Shown: positions 53,016 to 62,362, counted from the stretch's first letter. The stretch: DNA of 64,000 nucleotides from Spirochaetales bacterium (GCA_024233935.1 JACKOY010000005.1:62001-126000); one strand, 5' to 3'. Translations and numbers: made by a program. The notes: generated by a model not told the origin, from the letters alone.

Positions 53016-53879
53016 TCACCGCACCGGCGAGGCAACCGCGAGAAACTCAAGCAGACGCGCGAGAAATCGGTCTGGGGCCTCTGTGTGCGGCCAGTGGCCT
53101 ACTTCGGGCCAGAGCACGACCGGAGCCGGGGGCGAAAAGCAACCGGCCGAGTCCCGTAGCCATTGTTGCCGAAAGGCAGGCTCGTCCAGCCCGCCGATGA
53201 TCAGGCCCGGCATGGCCAGGGGTCGGGCCAGAATTTCGAGCATGGCCCGATCCTTGCGCCGCTGCCAGATTTGCACGTAGTACTCGAGCACCGCCTTGAG
53301 TCGCTCCGGTTCCCTGAGAGCTGCTTTGACCCGTTCCATGTAACCCGGCGGGAGCTCCCAGTTCGGGGCCCAGACGCGAACCATTCGATCGAGGTACGCC
53401 AGGTCTTTGCGCGCGGTCAGCCATCGACCGAAAGCGCCGAACTGAAACAAAAGATGGTGCGGACGCTGCAACAGCGCGCCGATCGTAACCTTCGCCCGGG
53501 AAATGTGGGGAAAGCCGACCAGGACCAGGCCGGCCAAACGATCGGGAAAATAGGCCGCGGTCGCGGCTCCGATGACCGCGCCCCAGTCGTGCCCGACGAC
53601 CACGGCCTTCTGCGAACCCAGGGCCGTTATGAATTCGCTCACGTCCCGGGCCAGGGTAGGCAGGCTGTAGTCGTTCCCCGACGAAAGACCCGAGGGCGGA
53701 TACCCACGCGTCTCGAGACTCACCGCCCGATAATCGGCTTTCGCCAGCGGCTCCAGCGCGAACTCGAAGGCTTCGGCGGTGTCGGGAAAACCGTGAATGA
53801 GAACCACGAGCGGGCCATCGCCGCGACTCAGGTAGGCCAGTTCCACGCCGTTCAGCGTCTTTTTGTGCCAGTCCGCCAT
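53016..53879 (-). CDS. Alpha/beta hydrolase, epoxide hydrolase/dehalogenase type
   Basis: A 287-residue hydrolase with the motifs of Asp-nucleophile enzymes: VVLIHGFPDTAEAF (oxyanion HGFP), LETRGYPPSG, nucleophile VVGHDWGAVIG (Asp followed by Trp), GGLDEPAFR and the catalytic His in WPEVGHWPHTEAP. HGFP with HDWG suits epoxide hydrolases best. The start is ATG 53879. It is the second member of this superfamily in 5 kb, but is not closely similar to the one at 48107, so it is not a recent duplicate. Confidence 0.88.
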   Translation of the reverse strand: MADWHKKTLNGVELAYLSRGDGPLVVLIHGFPDTAEAFEFALEPLAKADYRAVSLETRGYPPSGLSSGNDYSLPTLARDVSEFITALGSQKAVVVGHDWGAVIGAATAAYFPDRLAGLVLVGFPHISRAKVTIGALLQRPHHLLFQFGAFGRWLTARKDLAYLDRMVRVWAPNWELPPGYMERVKAALREPERLKAVLEYYVQIWQRRKDRAMLEILARPLAMPGLIIGGLDEPAFRQQWLRDSAGCFSPPAPVVLWPEVGHWPHTEAPDRFLARLLEFLAVASPVR

Positions 53880-54029
53880 ACTGAAAACTGCCGATCGCGG
53901 GCGCTCTGTCAAGCCTCACCCACGGCCCCGACGGTACGCTTGCAGGACTTTTTTTATTGATCCGGGAGGCCAATGCTCCTAGACTCTCCGCCGCGCTTTC
54001 CAGAAAAGACGGCGCCGGGAGAAGCCTGG

Positions 54030-54539
54030 ATGAAACTTGATCGAAACGCGTTGGGTGGCCGATTTTTACGTGTGACCCTGGCTGTTGCCAGTATGACACT
54101 TTTTTGTCCCCTGTCCACGACCTGTAGCGGACCGGACTATCCCGGCGAAATCAACGTAAAGCGCGACTTCGAGTTCGTCTACGACGTCATCGAGTATTCG
54201 TTCTTGACGATGGTCGAACACATTCGCATCAATCAGAAGGATCGCGGCCTGGATCTCATTCAGGAGTATGTCGAGTCCCAGCAGCCGGAACTCGAAAATG
54301 TGGGCAAACGACTCAACGCCATCATTCTTTCGGAAGAAGAAGCCCAGGAGATTGTTCGGTTCAACCAGCGCTACGATGCCCTGCACACGCAGCACGTCGA
54401 CTATCTCGAAGCGAACCTGAGCCCCGAACAGAAAGACCGCTTTGTCGAACTTGTCGTCGACGGCATCGCCAATCGCTTCGTATCCCAGTTGACCACGCCA
54501 CAATCGTCGACCGAGTTTTTCTCTCGGGTCTTCCGTTGA
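54030..54539 (+). CDS. Probable lipoprotein, helical, unknown
   Basis: A 169-residue protein. The N-terminal hydrophobic signal (RVTLAVASMTLFCPLSTTC) has a possible lipobox STTC; the rest is strongly helical and charged (EYVESQQPELENVGKRLNAI, LSEEEAQEIVRFNQRY). The start is ATG 54030 with GGGAGAAG upstream. I do not recognise a family. The gene ends one base before the block of 236-bp repeats, and on the opposite strand a long frame through the repeats is a shadow. Confidence 0.6.
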   Translation: MKLDRNALGGRFLRVTLAVASMTLFCPLSTTCSGPDYPGEINVKRDFEFVYDVIEYSFLTMVEHIRINQKDRGLDLIQEYVESQQPELENVGKRLNAIILSEEEAQEIVRFNQRYDALHTQHVDYLEANLSPEQKDRFVELVVDGIANRFVSQLTTPQSSTEFFSRVFR

Positions 54540-54540
54540 T

Positions 54541-55345
54541 CTCACGCAGAGACAAAGCGGCCCCACGCAAAAGCACAAAGCCAGCCGCACGCAAAGGCGC
54601 AAAGAACGCAGAGTAAATGCACGAATGGCGCTACCGGCTACAAACCGGAACGCCACGCAAGCAAGCACGCACGTAAATCCAGGGCCACAATCTGGCTGGA
54701 AAGCCAACGCCTGCAATCCCCAAACCCCAACACCTTTGCGTTCTCTGCGGCTCTGCGTGAAAACAACCGGTCGGCCTATCTTGCAGAAAACCGTCAGGCA
54801 AATCGGTGCGCACAAAGCCAGCCGCACGCAAAGGCGCAAAGAACGCAGAGTAAATGCACGAATGGCGCTACCTGATACAAACCGGGAAGCGACGAAAGCA
54901 AGCACCCACGTAAATCCAGGGCCCCAATCTGGCTGGAAAGCCAACGCCTGCAATCCCCACACCCCAACACCCTCTGCGTTCTCTGCGGCTCTGCGTGAAA
55001 CACCCGGTCGGCCTATCTACAGAACAGCGTCAGGCCAATCGGCACCCAGAAAGCCGGCCACACGCAAGGGCGCAAAGAACGCAGAGCAAAAGCACGAATG
55101 GGGCTAACCGGATACTGACCGTGACGCCGCGAAAACAAGCACGCACGTAAATCCAGGTCCGCAATCTGGCTGGAAAGCCAACCCGTACAATCCCCACACC
55201 CAACACCTTTGCGTTCTCCGCGGCTCTGCGTGTAACACCCGGTCGGCCTATCTGCAGAAAAGCGTCACGCAAATCGGCACCCACAAAGCCGGCCACACGC
55301 AAGGGCGCAAAGAACGCAGAGGAAGGCGGCTCTGCGTGAGATACG
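54541..55345. repeat. Block of about 236-bp tandem repeats with inverted ends
   Basis: Near-identical units begin at 54589, 54826, 55062 and 55297 (periods 237, 236, 235), each opening with ACGCAAAGGCGCAAAGAACG (G for A at position 8 in units 3 and 4) and closing with a stretch like GCGTTCTCTGCGGCTCTGCG. The opening and closing stretches are imperfect inverted copies of each other, so each unit can fold on itself. Three full units plus a partial fourth are present. Open frames in both directions through them are caused by the repeat. The block ends five bases before the stop of the lipid-kinase-like gene. Confidence 0.9.
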
Positions 55346-55349
55346 CAGG

Positions 55350-56312
55350 TCACGCCAGAGCTGAAGACGGCATATACAGCTTGAAGAAATTTGGCACGAT
55401 CTTGACTTCCGGATTCCAGCCGGTTTCCAGTTCTCCATCGACGTTCATGAGGAAGGGACGACGGCGTTCGAGTTTCAATTCTTTGATAAACTCGGTGGTG
55501 ACGTTGGGGTTGCTGACGTGGGTGCCCTTGAAGATCGAAGGGAATGACTTCAAAAGACTCAGACGGGTCTCGCTGTGCAGGTGTAAAAAAAACAGTTTTC
55601 CGTCGTTGATGCGCACTTCGGGTGCAATCTCCATCGCCCCGCCGGTGTAACGCGAGTTGTGCAGCGATATCATGTTGCCCCGGAAAGTCTCGGGCCGACC
55701 ATCGATGGTGCCGCTCACGGTCCAGGGTTTGTGGCCCAGCATCTTTACCAGGCTGGCCACGGTGTAGTTCATCGAGCCGATGCCGCGCATCTTGATCGCA
55801 AGTTCTGTAATATCGCTGATCAGACCCACCCCCCAGATATTAAACATGATGCGGCGGGTCTTTTCGCCCGGCTCTTCTGGATGGTCCTCGTTCAGTTTGC
55901 GGTAGGTGATGACCGCCGAGTCCACGTTTAAGATCGACTCGGACTCAAGCGCTTCAAATAGGCGGTCGCGGGCCTGTTCATAGGTGGTAATACCGAAGTC
56001 GCGCAGGAAACTGTTGCCGGTGCCTCCCGGCAAAAATCCAATCGGACCGATGCCGGGTCGAAAGTCGAGCTTCTCGGCCAGCCCCTGCAGGGATTCGGAG
56101 AGTGTGCCATCACCCCCCATGAAGATCTGAAAGTCACCTCGCGCGGCGCCCTCTTTGGCCGCCACGCGAATATCGTGCAGCGAGCGTGTCGGTCGCAGCC
56201 CCAGCTCGTTTCCGAACTTTTCCTTCCAGAGATCGGCGAAGTTTTTGGCCCGCACAGTCGCCTTGCCGCGTCCGCTACGGGGATTGAATACGAGGACAGC
56301 CTGTTTTTGCAT
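55350..56312 (-). CDS. Diacylglycerol-kinase-family lipid kinase
   Basis: A 320-residue enzyme of the DAGK/sphingosine kinase (YegS/DgkB) family that phosphorylates a lipid hydroxyl. Motifs are LVFNPRSGRGKA (phosphate-binding start), FMGGDGTLSESLQGLAE, IGFLPGGTGNSFLRDFG and, in the C-terminal sandwich, NSRYTGGAMEIAPEVRINDG. The start is ATG 56312. The 3' end reaches the repeat block, so the last codons may have been altered by it, though the C-terminus looks normal in length. Confidence 0.9.
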   Translation of the reverse strand: MQKQAVLVFNPRSGRGKATVRAKNFADLWKEKFGNELGLRPTRSLHDIRVAAKEGAARGDFQIFMGGDGTLSESLQGLAEKLDFRPGIGPIGFLPGGTGNSFLRDFGITTYEQARDRLFEALESESILNVDSAVITYRKLNEDHPEEPGEKTRRIMFNIWGVGLISDITELAIKMRGIGSMNYTVASLVKMLGHKPWTVSGTIDGRPETFRGNMISLHNSRYTGGAMEIAPEVRINDGKLFFLHLHSETRLSLLKSFPSIFKGTHVSNPNVTTEFIKELKLERRRPFLMNVDGELETGWNPEVKIVPNFFKLYMPSSALA

Positions 56313-56404
56313 GCAGGCAGAGTCTTTCCTAACGGCCCGGTCCTGGCACTAACTTTTCGCACGCTCAGCGCAAAATACACGCCCCCGGACGGTTGGCGAA
56401 GGCC

Positions 56405-57160
56405 CTATTCGTAGTCCTTGATGGCTGTCTGCGTCGTGTTCGAGATCTTGAAAAACTCGTGATAACCCAGGGACTTGAGATAGGCCTGAATGCGTGGATG
56501 CAGGTCTGCGAGCACCATTTCTTTGCCCCGCTCCTTTAACGTCTTTTCCATATCGATCAGGATATTGAGGCCGACGTTGTTCATGTAGTCAATGCCGCGC
56601 ATCGAGAGCACCACCAGGCGCTGCACGAAGGGTTCGCCTATCAGATTGTCAAAATCCTTCTGGATGCGGGCGCGGCTGAACTCATCGAGCGGCACGCTGC
56701 AGTGGATGACCGAAACCATGCCACGACGGCCCTCCTCGTGCTGGTGACTCAGCGCCACTCCGTGGGCCGCCCGGGCAGTAAAGTCCGTCTTGCGCGAACG
56801 ATCCACTGCCTCGGCCAGTTTCTGTTCGATTTCTTCCAGATCGATGGGCTTGGGAATAAAATCGAAGGCGTGCTCTTTGATGATTGTCACAGCAACTTTC
56901 ATGTCGGCCTGCCCGCTGATCACAAGTACCTCGGTGTTCGGGGCCTGCCGCTTAATGGCCTTCAAAAGTTCCAGGCCGTTAAGCCCGGGCATTTGATAGT
57001 CCGTGATGACCACGGCCGGTTTGTGTTGCTCAAAAAGCGTGAGCGCTTCGGCGCCATCCGTGGCCACGACTGTTCGATAGCCCTTGCGCGACAGAAATAT
57101 ACTCAACTGACCGCAAATCTCGGGCTCGTCGTCTACAACCATTACTGTATCGAAATCCAT
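56405..57160 (-). CDS. Response regulator with REC and STAS domains
   Basis: A 251-residue protein. The REC domain (residues 5-125) has acidic pair Asp10/Asp11, phosphoacceptor Asp54 in VITDYQMPG and the Lys of FIPKPID. The C-terminal part (about 145-245) reads as a STAS/anti-sigma-factor-antagonist domain: VIHCSVPLDEFSRARIQKDF, LSMRGIDYMNNVGLNILIDM. So a two-component input would act on a partner-switching output. The start is ATG 57160; its ribosome site AAAGGAT includes the stop codon of the kinase gene, so the pair is coupled. Confidence 0.88.
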   Translation of the reverse strand: MDFDTVMVVDDEPEICGQLSIFLSRKGYRTVVATDGAEALTLFEQHKPAVVITDYQMPGLNGLELLKAIKRQAPNTEVLVISGQADMKVAVTIIKEHAFDFIPKPIDLEEIEQKLAEAVDRSRKTDFTARAAHGVALSHQHEEGRRGMVSVIHCSVPLDEFSRARIQKDFDNLIGEPFVQRLVVLSMRGIDYMNNVGLNILIDMEKTLKERGKEMVLADLHPRIQAYLKSLGYHEFFKISNTTQTAIKDYE

Positions 57161-57164
57161 ATGT

Positions 57165-59849
57165 TTATCCTTTCTTTTGTTCCGCTCGCGGTAAGACAAG
57201 ATCAAAGCTAACACCGTCCGCTTGATTGCTGACCGCTATGGAACCATCATGATTTTTGATTATCGTGTAACAGATCGAAAGCCCGAGGCCGGTGCCCTTT
57301 CCGCTGGGTTTTGTCGTAAAAAAAGGCTCGAAGAGTCGAGGAATAACGCCTACGGGGATCGGCGGGCCGTTGTTCCAGACCCGGGCGCGCACGTTTCGAC
57401 CCTCGTCGCTCACAACGACGCGAACATGCCGATCAGCCTCCCGTTCCTCAAGGGCGTCCACCGCGTTGATAAGCATGTTGACGAAGACCTGCTCCATGCT
57501 GTTCGGGTCTCCGAGAATTGGCAGGCCCGGTTCCGGCAACACCTGGTCCACCTTAATATTATGCTGGCGCAACCTTTGTTCGACCAGTTCCATCGCACTG
57601 CGCACCACGGTGCCTAGTTCAAAGACCTGTCGCACCGGTTCCGCCTTACGACCGAATACGCGCAGGTGATTGATGATGACCGTGGCGCGGGCAATGTTGG
57701 AGCGAATCTTGCCGGCCTGATCCAGCAGGAATTCGGGCGTAACGTCCCCGTCCCGGGCTCCCATCTCCAGCATTTGGGCGCCCATACTGATCACGGACAA
57801 CGGCTGATTCAACTCATGAGCCATGCCGGTAGCCATTTCACCGAGAGTCGCCATCTTCGCAGCCTGTTGAAGCTGTTGCTCCATTTCCTTTACTTCGGTG
57901 ATGTCCACGAGGGACAGCAGGGCGAGTAGCGAGGACGCGGTTGCCGGCGGCAGATAGGCTGTGGCCCGCGTGTAGCGTACGCTTTCCCCTTTTCTAAGAA
58001 TCCGTGTTTCGCTTGAACAGTGCTCGTCGTTGTTCTGGAGGGCGCGGACCATTTTACGCAGGCAGAGTTCGTCGTGAAAGAGTTCAGAGAAGTGCCGCCC
58101 AACAAAATCGGCGGGCTCCTCAAAGGAAAATATACCCAGCGCGGACGCATTCGCGTCGGTCACCCGCACACCATCGAATAAAGTCCGCAACGGAGCGCCG
58201 TTACGGGCCCCATCTCCCGGTAAAGCAGCGACCGCGGCCCGCAGCGGCGCGATGTCAAGCTCGAGCATTCCGCTGGGCGCCCGGTCAAAGATATACCGGA
58301 AGCGCGCCTCACTTGCGCTGAGTTCTTCGCGCGATCGCACCCTTTCGGTGACGTCTTGCTTCACCGCCACGAAATGCTGAACGACACCCTGGTCATCTGG
58401 AATGGGAGTGATGCTCATCTCCTCGAAGTACTCGCTGCCGTCCTTGCGACGGTTGATCAACTCACCCTGCCACACCACACCGGAAAGCACTGTCTGCCAC
58501 AGTTTGGCGTACGTGGCGCTTTCCTGCCGGCCCGACTTCAAAATGCGGGTATGAGCGCCCACAAGCTCCTTTTGGTCGTAGCCGGTCATCTCGCAGATGG
58601 CCCGGTTGCACCAGACAATGGTGCCGTGAGTGTCGGTAATTAGAATGCCGTTGCTCGCGGCGTTCAGGGCCGCAGCCCGGAGGGCCAGTCGACGCTCGTA
58701 ATCGATGCGCTCGGTCAGGTCCCGCGCAATGGCCAGGATACAATTCATTGTCTGCAACTGAACCGGAAAGGTGCTGATCTCGAGCTGTAAGCGACGGCCG
58801 TCCGGTCGCCGCAATTCAAAGACCGCCGGCGGAACGCTTTCACCCTGCACGGAAGCTTCCAGATCCGAACGGGCCCGCTCGACGTCGAGCGGGGCCAGCA
58901 AACCCGATTCCAGCGCACTGCGGCCGATCCAGTTTTCACGAAGGTCGCCCAGCATCTGTTCGGCCTGTCGATTTGCGTCCAGAAAACGCCCTCGATCATC
59001 CAGCAGATAGATCGCGTCGGGCGCGTTCTCAAAAATGATGCGCAGGCGCTCTTCGCTTTCGCGCAATTCCTGCTCAAGGACGTGCCTTTCCGTAATGTCC
59101 ATGCCGGCCAGAAGCAGGCCCACAATGTCTTCCGGCGCACCGCCCCGCACGGCCCGGAACGTCCATTGAACGAGCAACCGCACGCCACTGAGCGAACACA
59201 GTTCACCTTCGTACGAGCCCTCTTCGTCGGGGCTCGCAACGCTTGTCCGGAAACGGCTCCACCTTTCCGCACGGACCTGCTCCGGAACAAACAGGTCGAA
59301 CCAGTTCTGGCCGATCGGCGCGGACTGCCCGGGACAGAGCAGTTGCCAGGCGGTCTTGTTCATCATCCCTATGCGTCCCTCGCGATCCAGAAATACGATC
59401 AGACTTCCGGCGAGATCGAGATACATGCGGGATCGATCCCGCTCCTCCTCCAGGTCCAGAATCAAGCGGCCGCGCTCGCGTGCGTAACGAAGGACACGAA
59501 AGAGCATGTCCTCGTTTAAGTCCCGCTTCAGGAGGTAATCCTGGGCCCCGGCCTGAACGGCTTCGAGCGCCGCGGTGGAGTCCCTGACTTCGGCCAAAAC
59601 CAGCACGGCCCGGTGCCCGGTGGCCGCCAGAAAGCGCCGTAGAGTTTGCAGGCCGCGGGTCTCGGGCAAACCCAGATCCAGAAGCACGAGATCGGGTGCA
59701 CGCCCCTGACTGGCGGCGATACCCTCGGTTAGATTCCCACAGTGCTCCAGCTCAAACTCAGCGGACTGCCCCGAAGAAAACAACTCACGCAACAGGTCCG
59801 CGTCGGCTGGATTGTCTTCAATCAACAGGACGCGCGCTCGGTCGGTCAC
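57165..59849 (-). CDS. Hybrid sensor histidine kinase, REC-PAS(x4)-HisKA-HATPase
   Basis: An 894-residue cytoplasmic kinase. The N-terminal REC domain (LLIEDNPADADL, Asp58) is followed by about four PAS domains (starts near residues 140, 270, 400 and 530; e.g. ENAPDAIYLLDDRGRFLDAN, SNGILITDTHGTIVWCN), then the HisKA box MAHELNQPL with His678 and an ATPase domain (NMLINAVDALEE, TGLGLSICYTIIKNH). There are no membrane segments, so it senses an internal signal, redox or ligand. The start is GTG 59849. It is paired with the downstream REC-STAS protein. Confidence 0.92.
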   Translation of the reverse strand: MTDRARVLLIEDNPADADLLRELFSSGQSAEFELEHCGNLTEGIAASQGRAPDLVLLDLGLPETRGLQTLRRFLAATGHRAVLVLAEVRDSTAALEAVQAGAQDYLLKRDLNEDMLFRVLRYARERGRLILDLEEERDRSRMYLDLAGSLIVFLDREGRIGMMNKTAWQLLCPGQSAPIGQNWFDLFVPEQVRAERWSRFRTSVASPDEEGSYEGELCSLSGVRLLVQWTFRAVRGGAPEDIVGLLLAGMDITERHVLEQELRESEERLRIIFENAPDAIYLLDDRGRFLDANRQAEQMLGDLRENWIGRSALESGLLAPLDVERARSDLEASVQGESVPPAVFELRRPDGRRLQLEISTFPVQLQTMNCILAIARDLTERIDYERRLALRAAALNAASNGILITDTHGTIVWCNRAICEMTGYDQKELVGAHTRILKSGRQESATYAKLWQTVLSGVVWQGELINRRKDGSEYFEEMSITPIPDDQGVVQHFVAVKQDVTERVRSREELSASEARFRYIFDRAPSGMLELDIAPLRAAVAALPGDGARNGAPLRTLFDGVRVTDANASALGIFSFEEPADFVGRHFSELFHDELCLRKMVRALQNNDEHCSSETRILRKGESVRYTRATAYLPPATASSLLALLSLVDITEVKEMEQQLQQAAKMATLGEMATGMAHELNQPLSVISMGAQMLEMGARDGDVTPEFLLDQAGKIRSNIARATVIINHLRVFGRKAEPVRQVFELGTVVRSAMELVEQRLRQHNIKVDQVLPEPGLPILGDPNSMEQVFVNMLINAVDALEEREADRHVRVVVSDEGRNVRARVWNNGPPIPVGVIPRLFEPFFTTKPSGKGTGLGLSICYTIIKNHDGSIAVSNQADGVSFDLVLPRAEQKKG

Positions 59850-60371
59850 TACTTCGACTCCAAATCGCTCGAAAGCGTGAAATCAATCGCGTTAGCCAAA
59901 AGCGGCTCAAAGAAAAACTCAAGGCGGCCCTGCGTGGCTCTCATTGGGCCCGACTCGCCGGTTTCACCAAAAGCGCGGAATTGGGCGTCATCGCGCGTAT
60001 CTCGCTGCGCTGCCAGGAAGGCCCTTCCCGGAAGAGCGAAAGGTTCAGTAGCACTATAGGATGGCGCGCATGCATCACACTTCTGCTGCATCCCAGAGTA
60101 GAGTCAGCCGCGTAAGGTTATTGCAAGAGATTCTCAGTTTTTGGCAGTAGTTTCAGCCGATCAATGAGTTCGTGGAGTCCAATCAACAAGCCATAGATCG
60201 CCCCCCTGCGCAGTTCTGCCCACGAAAACGCTTGCAAAGCGGGCCTGGGGGCATTACCTTTTAAGTGGGCCAAGTGTGTGTGCGGCCCCGCCGGGGACGC
60301 CGGTAGCAGAATCGTTCAAGCGGGCGACGGGGCTATTGTGGTAAAAAGACTGCCACAGGAGGAGCACTACA
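59850..60371. other. Intergenic region, no confident gene
   Basis: About 520 bases between divergent genes. A minus-strand frame of 80 codons (60091-59849) ends on the kinase start codon (TAGTG), but its composition is plain and I do not call it. The right end holds a strong ribosome site (AGGAGGAG) for the gene at 60372. GC-rich palindromic sequence lies at about 60280-60300 (GGCCCCGCCGGGG). Nothing else is recognised. Confidence 0.4.
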
Positions 60372-60899
60372 ATGAAATCGATTGAAGAAAGAATGTCGGG
60401 CTATGCGGCCTACCACCAGAACTACTGGTGCCGGGCGACGCACTTTTTGGGTGTGCCGATGGTCTATTATGCGCCGCTGATCGCCCTGGGCTGGCTGCGC
60501 TTCAACGTGGGGCCGGTGGAAATCAGCCTGGCCGTAATTGTGTTTGCCGCAATGATGATCTGGTACTTCGCCATGGACTGGCAACTGGCGACGGTCATGA
60601 CCCTGATTTCGCTTCCGATTGTCTACGCAACCGAACTGGCGGCCCAGCTCCCCTTTGAACAGAGCCTGGCGATCTTTCTGGCCGTGAAACTGGGCGGCTG
60701 GGTGATTCAGCTTGTAGGACACGTGTTCGAAGGCCGACGTCCAGCCCTGGTGGACAACTTCCTGCAGGCCCTGATGGCGCCGCTCTTTCTGATCGCCGAA
60801 GTGCAGTTCGCCCTGGGTTTTCGCAAGAAGCTGGAGGCCGACGTCGAAGAGCGTGTGGCCCGGCATCGTTTCCCGGAGCAGATCGCCAAAGAAGCCTGA
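60372..60899 (+). CDS. Mpo1-like (DUF962) membrane protein
   Basis: A 175-residue protein of the yeast Mpo1/YGL010w family (Fe2+-dependent 2-hydroxy fatty acid dioxygenase in yeast). Conserved His motifs are YHQNYWCRATHFLGVP near the N-terminus and GHVFEGRRPALVDNFLQALMAPLF in the C-terminal half, with four to five membrane helices between. The start is ATG 60372 with a near-perfect AGGAGGAG site seven bases before. A strong intrinsic terminator follows at 60966, so it is a single-gene transcript. Bacterial function is inferred from the family. Confidence 0.88.
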   Translation: MKSIEERMSGYAAYHQNYWCRATHFLGVPMVYYAPLIALGWLRFNVGPVEISLAVIVFAAMMIWYFAMDWQLATVMTLISLPIVYATELAAQLPFEQSLAIFLAVKLGGWVIQLVGHVFEGRRPALVDNFLQALMAPLFLIAEVQFALGFRKKLEADVEERVARHRFPEQIAKEA

Positions 60900-60965
60900 A
60901 TCGAAGGCTGAGTCGCGGCTAAAGCGAAGCCCGAGTCGTTTCGCCCCGGGCCGTGCGAAACAAAG

Positions 60966-61002
60966 ACGCCCATCGGAACTTCCGGTGGGCGTTTTCTTTT
61001 TT
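60966..61002 (+). terminator. Rho-independent terminator after the Mpo1-like gene
   Basis: A 12-base stem (ACGCCCATCGGA / TCCGGTGGGCGT, one T-G wobble) with loop ACT is followed directly by TTTCTTTTTT. It is placed 66 bases after the stop codon at 60899. Confidence 0.9.
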
Positions 61003-61008
61003 GGACTA

Positions 61009-61172
61009 CCCGAACGATAGCGCTGCCGTGCGTTCCAACCGTTGCCTGAAAACGCTGCGCCCGGAAAAAACCGCCGCCCTGCCCAAAAGCCAGGCGGCCT
61101 GAAGGCCGTTTCCGAACACGCAGTCATCAAAGTGCGCGTGAGACGGACAGGCCGACCCCGCTATCGTTCGGG
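61009..61172. repeat. Inverted repeat pair CCCGAACGATAGCG
   Basis: Two exact 14-base copies in opposite orientation, CCCGAACGATAGCG at 61009-61022 and its reverse complement at 61159-61172, bracket 136 bases in the gap before the glycosyltransferase gene. The 11-base core GAACGATAGCG also occurs at 42676-42686 (in hypF), 49793-49803 (after marR) and, reversed, at 46551-46561 (in the DUF1554 signal-peptide region). Confidence 0.6.
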
Positions 61173-61281
61173 GCCGAAAGGCCAAAATAAAGCCCGCAAA
61201 TCGCTACTTGCCCAAATTCTGATTGCCGTTGTCGGGGCAGCCAACACGGTCCCGATTGTCCCTGCCGCAATCGGAGCGCCC

Positions 61282-62190
61282 ATGACCACCATCAGCGTTA
61301 TTATCCCCACCCTGAACGAAGAAGAAGATCTTCCGGTACTTCTGGAGTCGCTTAAGAAGCAGAGCTTTCGGGACTTTGAGATCATTGTGGCCGACGCCGG
61401 TTCCAAAGACGGCACGGTCAAAATTGCCAAAAAGGGCGGCGCAAAAGTTGTTCCGGGCGGCATGCCGGGGCCGGGTCGCAACCGCGGCGCGGAAGTGGCG
61501 AACGGGGAGTTTTTGTTTTTCTTTGATGCCGACGTAGACCTGCCGCCGGACTTTCTGGAAAAGGCCTACGCCGAAATGCAGGAACGCTTTCTGGACCTGG
61601 CCACCTGCGAGTTTCGCCCCAAGTCCGACCTGCGTCTTGACGATGTGATGTTTCGTTTCGCAAACCTCTCGGTAAAAATGAACCAGGACCTGAATCCCCG
61701 CGCGGCCGGCTTTTGTATTTTTATTACGCGGCGGCTGTTCCGACGCATCGGCGGTTTTGACGAGACTTTGAAACTGGCCGAAGACCACGACCTGGTGCAA
61801 CGGGCTTCGAAGTTCCGGCGGCTGCGGGTCTTAAAGAATGTGGACTTGAGCGTCAGTGTGCGACGGCTCGAAAAAGAGGGTCGCTTTTCGCTGATTCAAA
61901 AGTACATGCAGGTGGAAATGCATCTGCTTTTTAAGGGCAACGTGCGCGAAGACATTGTGGAGTACGAATTCGGTAACTTCGAAGACAAAGACAAAGGCGG
62001 CCGGGTCCTGGACGATATCGAAGCCCGCATTATTCAACTCGAAAAAGTCTACAACGAATACACCAAAAACATCGACGATGCGGAACAGAATCCCGACCAG
62101 ACCCGGGCTATGTTCGACAAATGGAAGGCCGGTCTCGATTCGGCCGTCAAAGCATTCACCGCTCTGGTCGGCCCCAAACCTTCGCGCTGA
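61282..62190 (+). CDS. Family 2 glycosyltransferase
   Basis: A 302-residue GT-A enzyme transferring a sugar from a nucleotide donor. Motifs are SVIIPTLNEEEDLPVLLESL, VADAGSKDGTVKIA (UDP-binding region), FFFDADVDLPPDFLEK (DxD-type metal site) and ETLKLAEDHDLVQRAS (ED of the acceptor site). A hydrophobic segment is lacking, so it is cytoplasmic or peripheral. The C-terminal 60 residues (YNEYTKNIDDAEQNPDQTRA) are charged and helical. The start is ATG 61282 with GGAG upstream; the earlier opening at 61042 runs through an inverted repeat. Confidence 0.88.
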   Translation: MTTISVIIPTLNEEEDLPVLLESLKKQSFRDFEIIVADAGSKDGTVKIAKKGGAKVVPGGMPGPGRNRGAEVANGEFLFFFDADVDLPPDFLEKAYAEMQERFLDLATCEFRPKSDLRLDDVMFRFANLSVKMNQDLNPRAAGFCIFITRRLFRRIGGFDETLKLAEDHDLVQRASKFRRLRVLKNVDLSVSVRRLEKEGRFSLIQKYMQVEMHLLFKGNVREDIVEYEFGNFEDKDKGGRVLDDIEARIIQLEKVYNEYTKNIDDAEQNPDQTRAMFDKWKAGLDSAVKAFTALVGPKPSR

Positions 62191-62362
62191 GGCGAGCACT
62201 GCAGGCGGGCCCTCTACAATCAAAACGCGCGGGCCAGCGGCGTCCGGGCCGCAGCAATTCAGTCATTAAAGGCCCTGTCACGGGGCTGCCCGGCATAAAA
62301 AGCCAATCCCCAAAGACACATTCGGGCTGTGGCTCAGCGATAGTGACGGGCTTTGGACCCGC

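Noticed and set aside
54066..55353. Long frames through the 236-bp repeats on both strands
   Set aside because: They repeat the same peptide with the DNA unit and overlap a lipoprotein gene; they are products of the repeat, not genes.
59849..60091. 80-codon minus-strand frame touching the histidine kinase start
   Set aside because: The overlap (TAGTG) is suggestive of coupling, but composition and sequence show no domain, signal or ribosome site.
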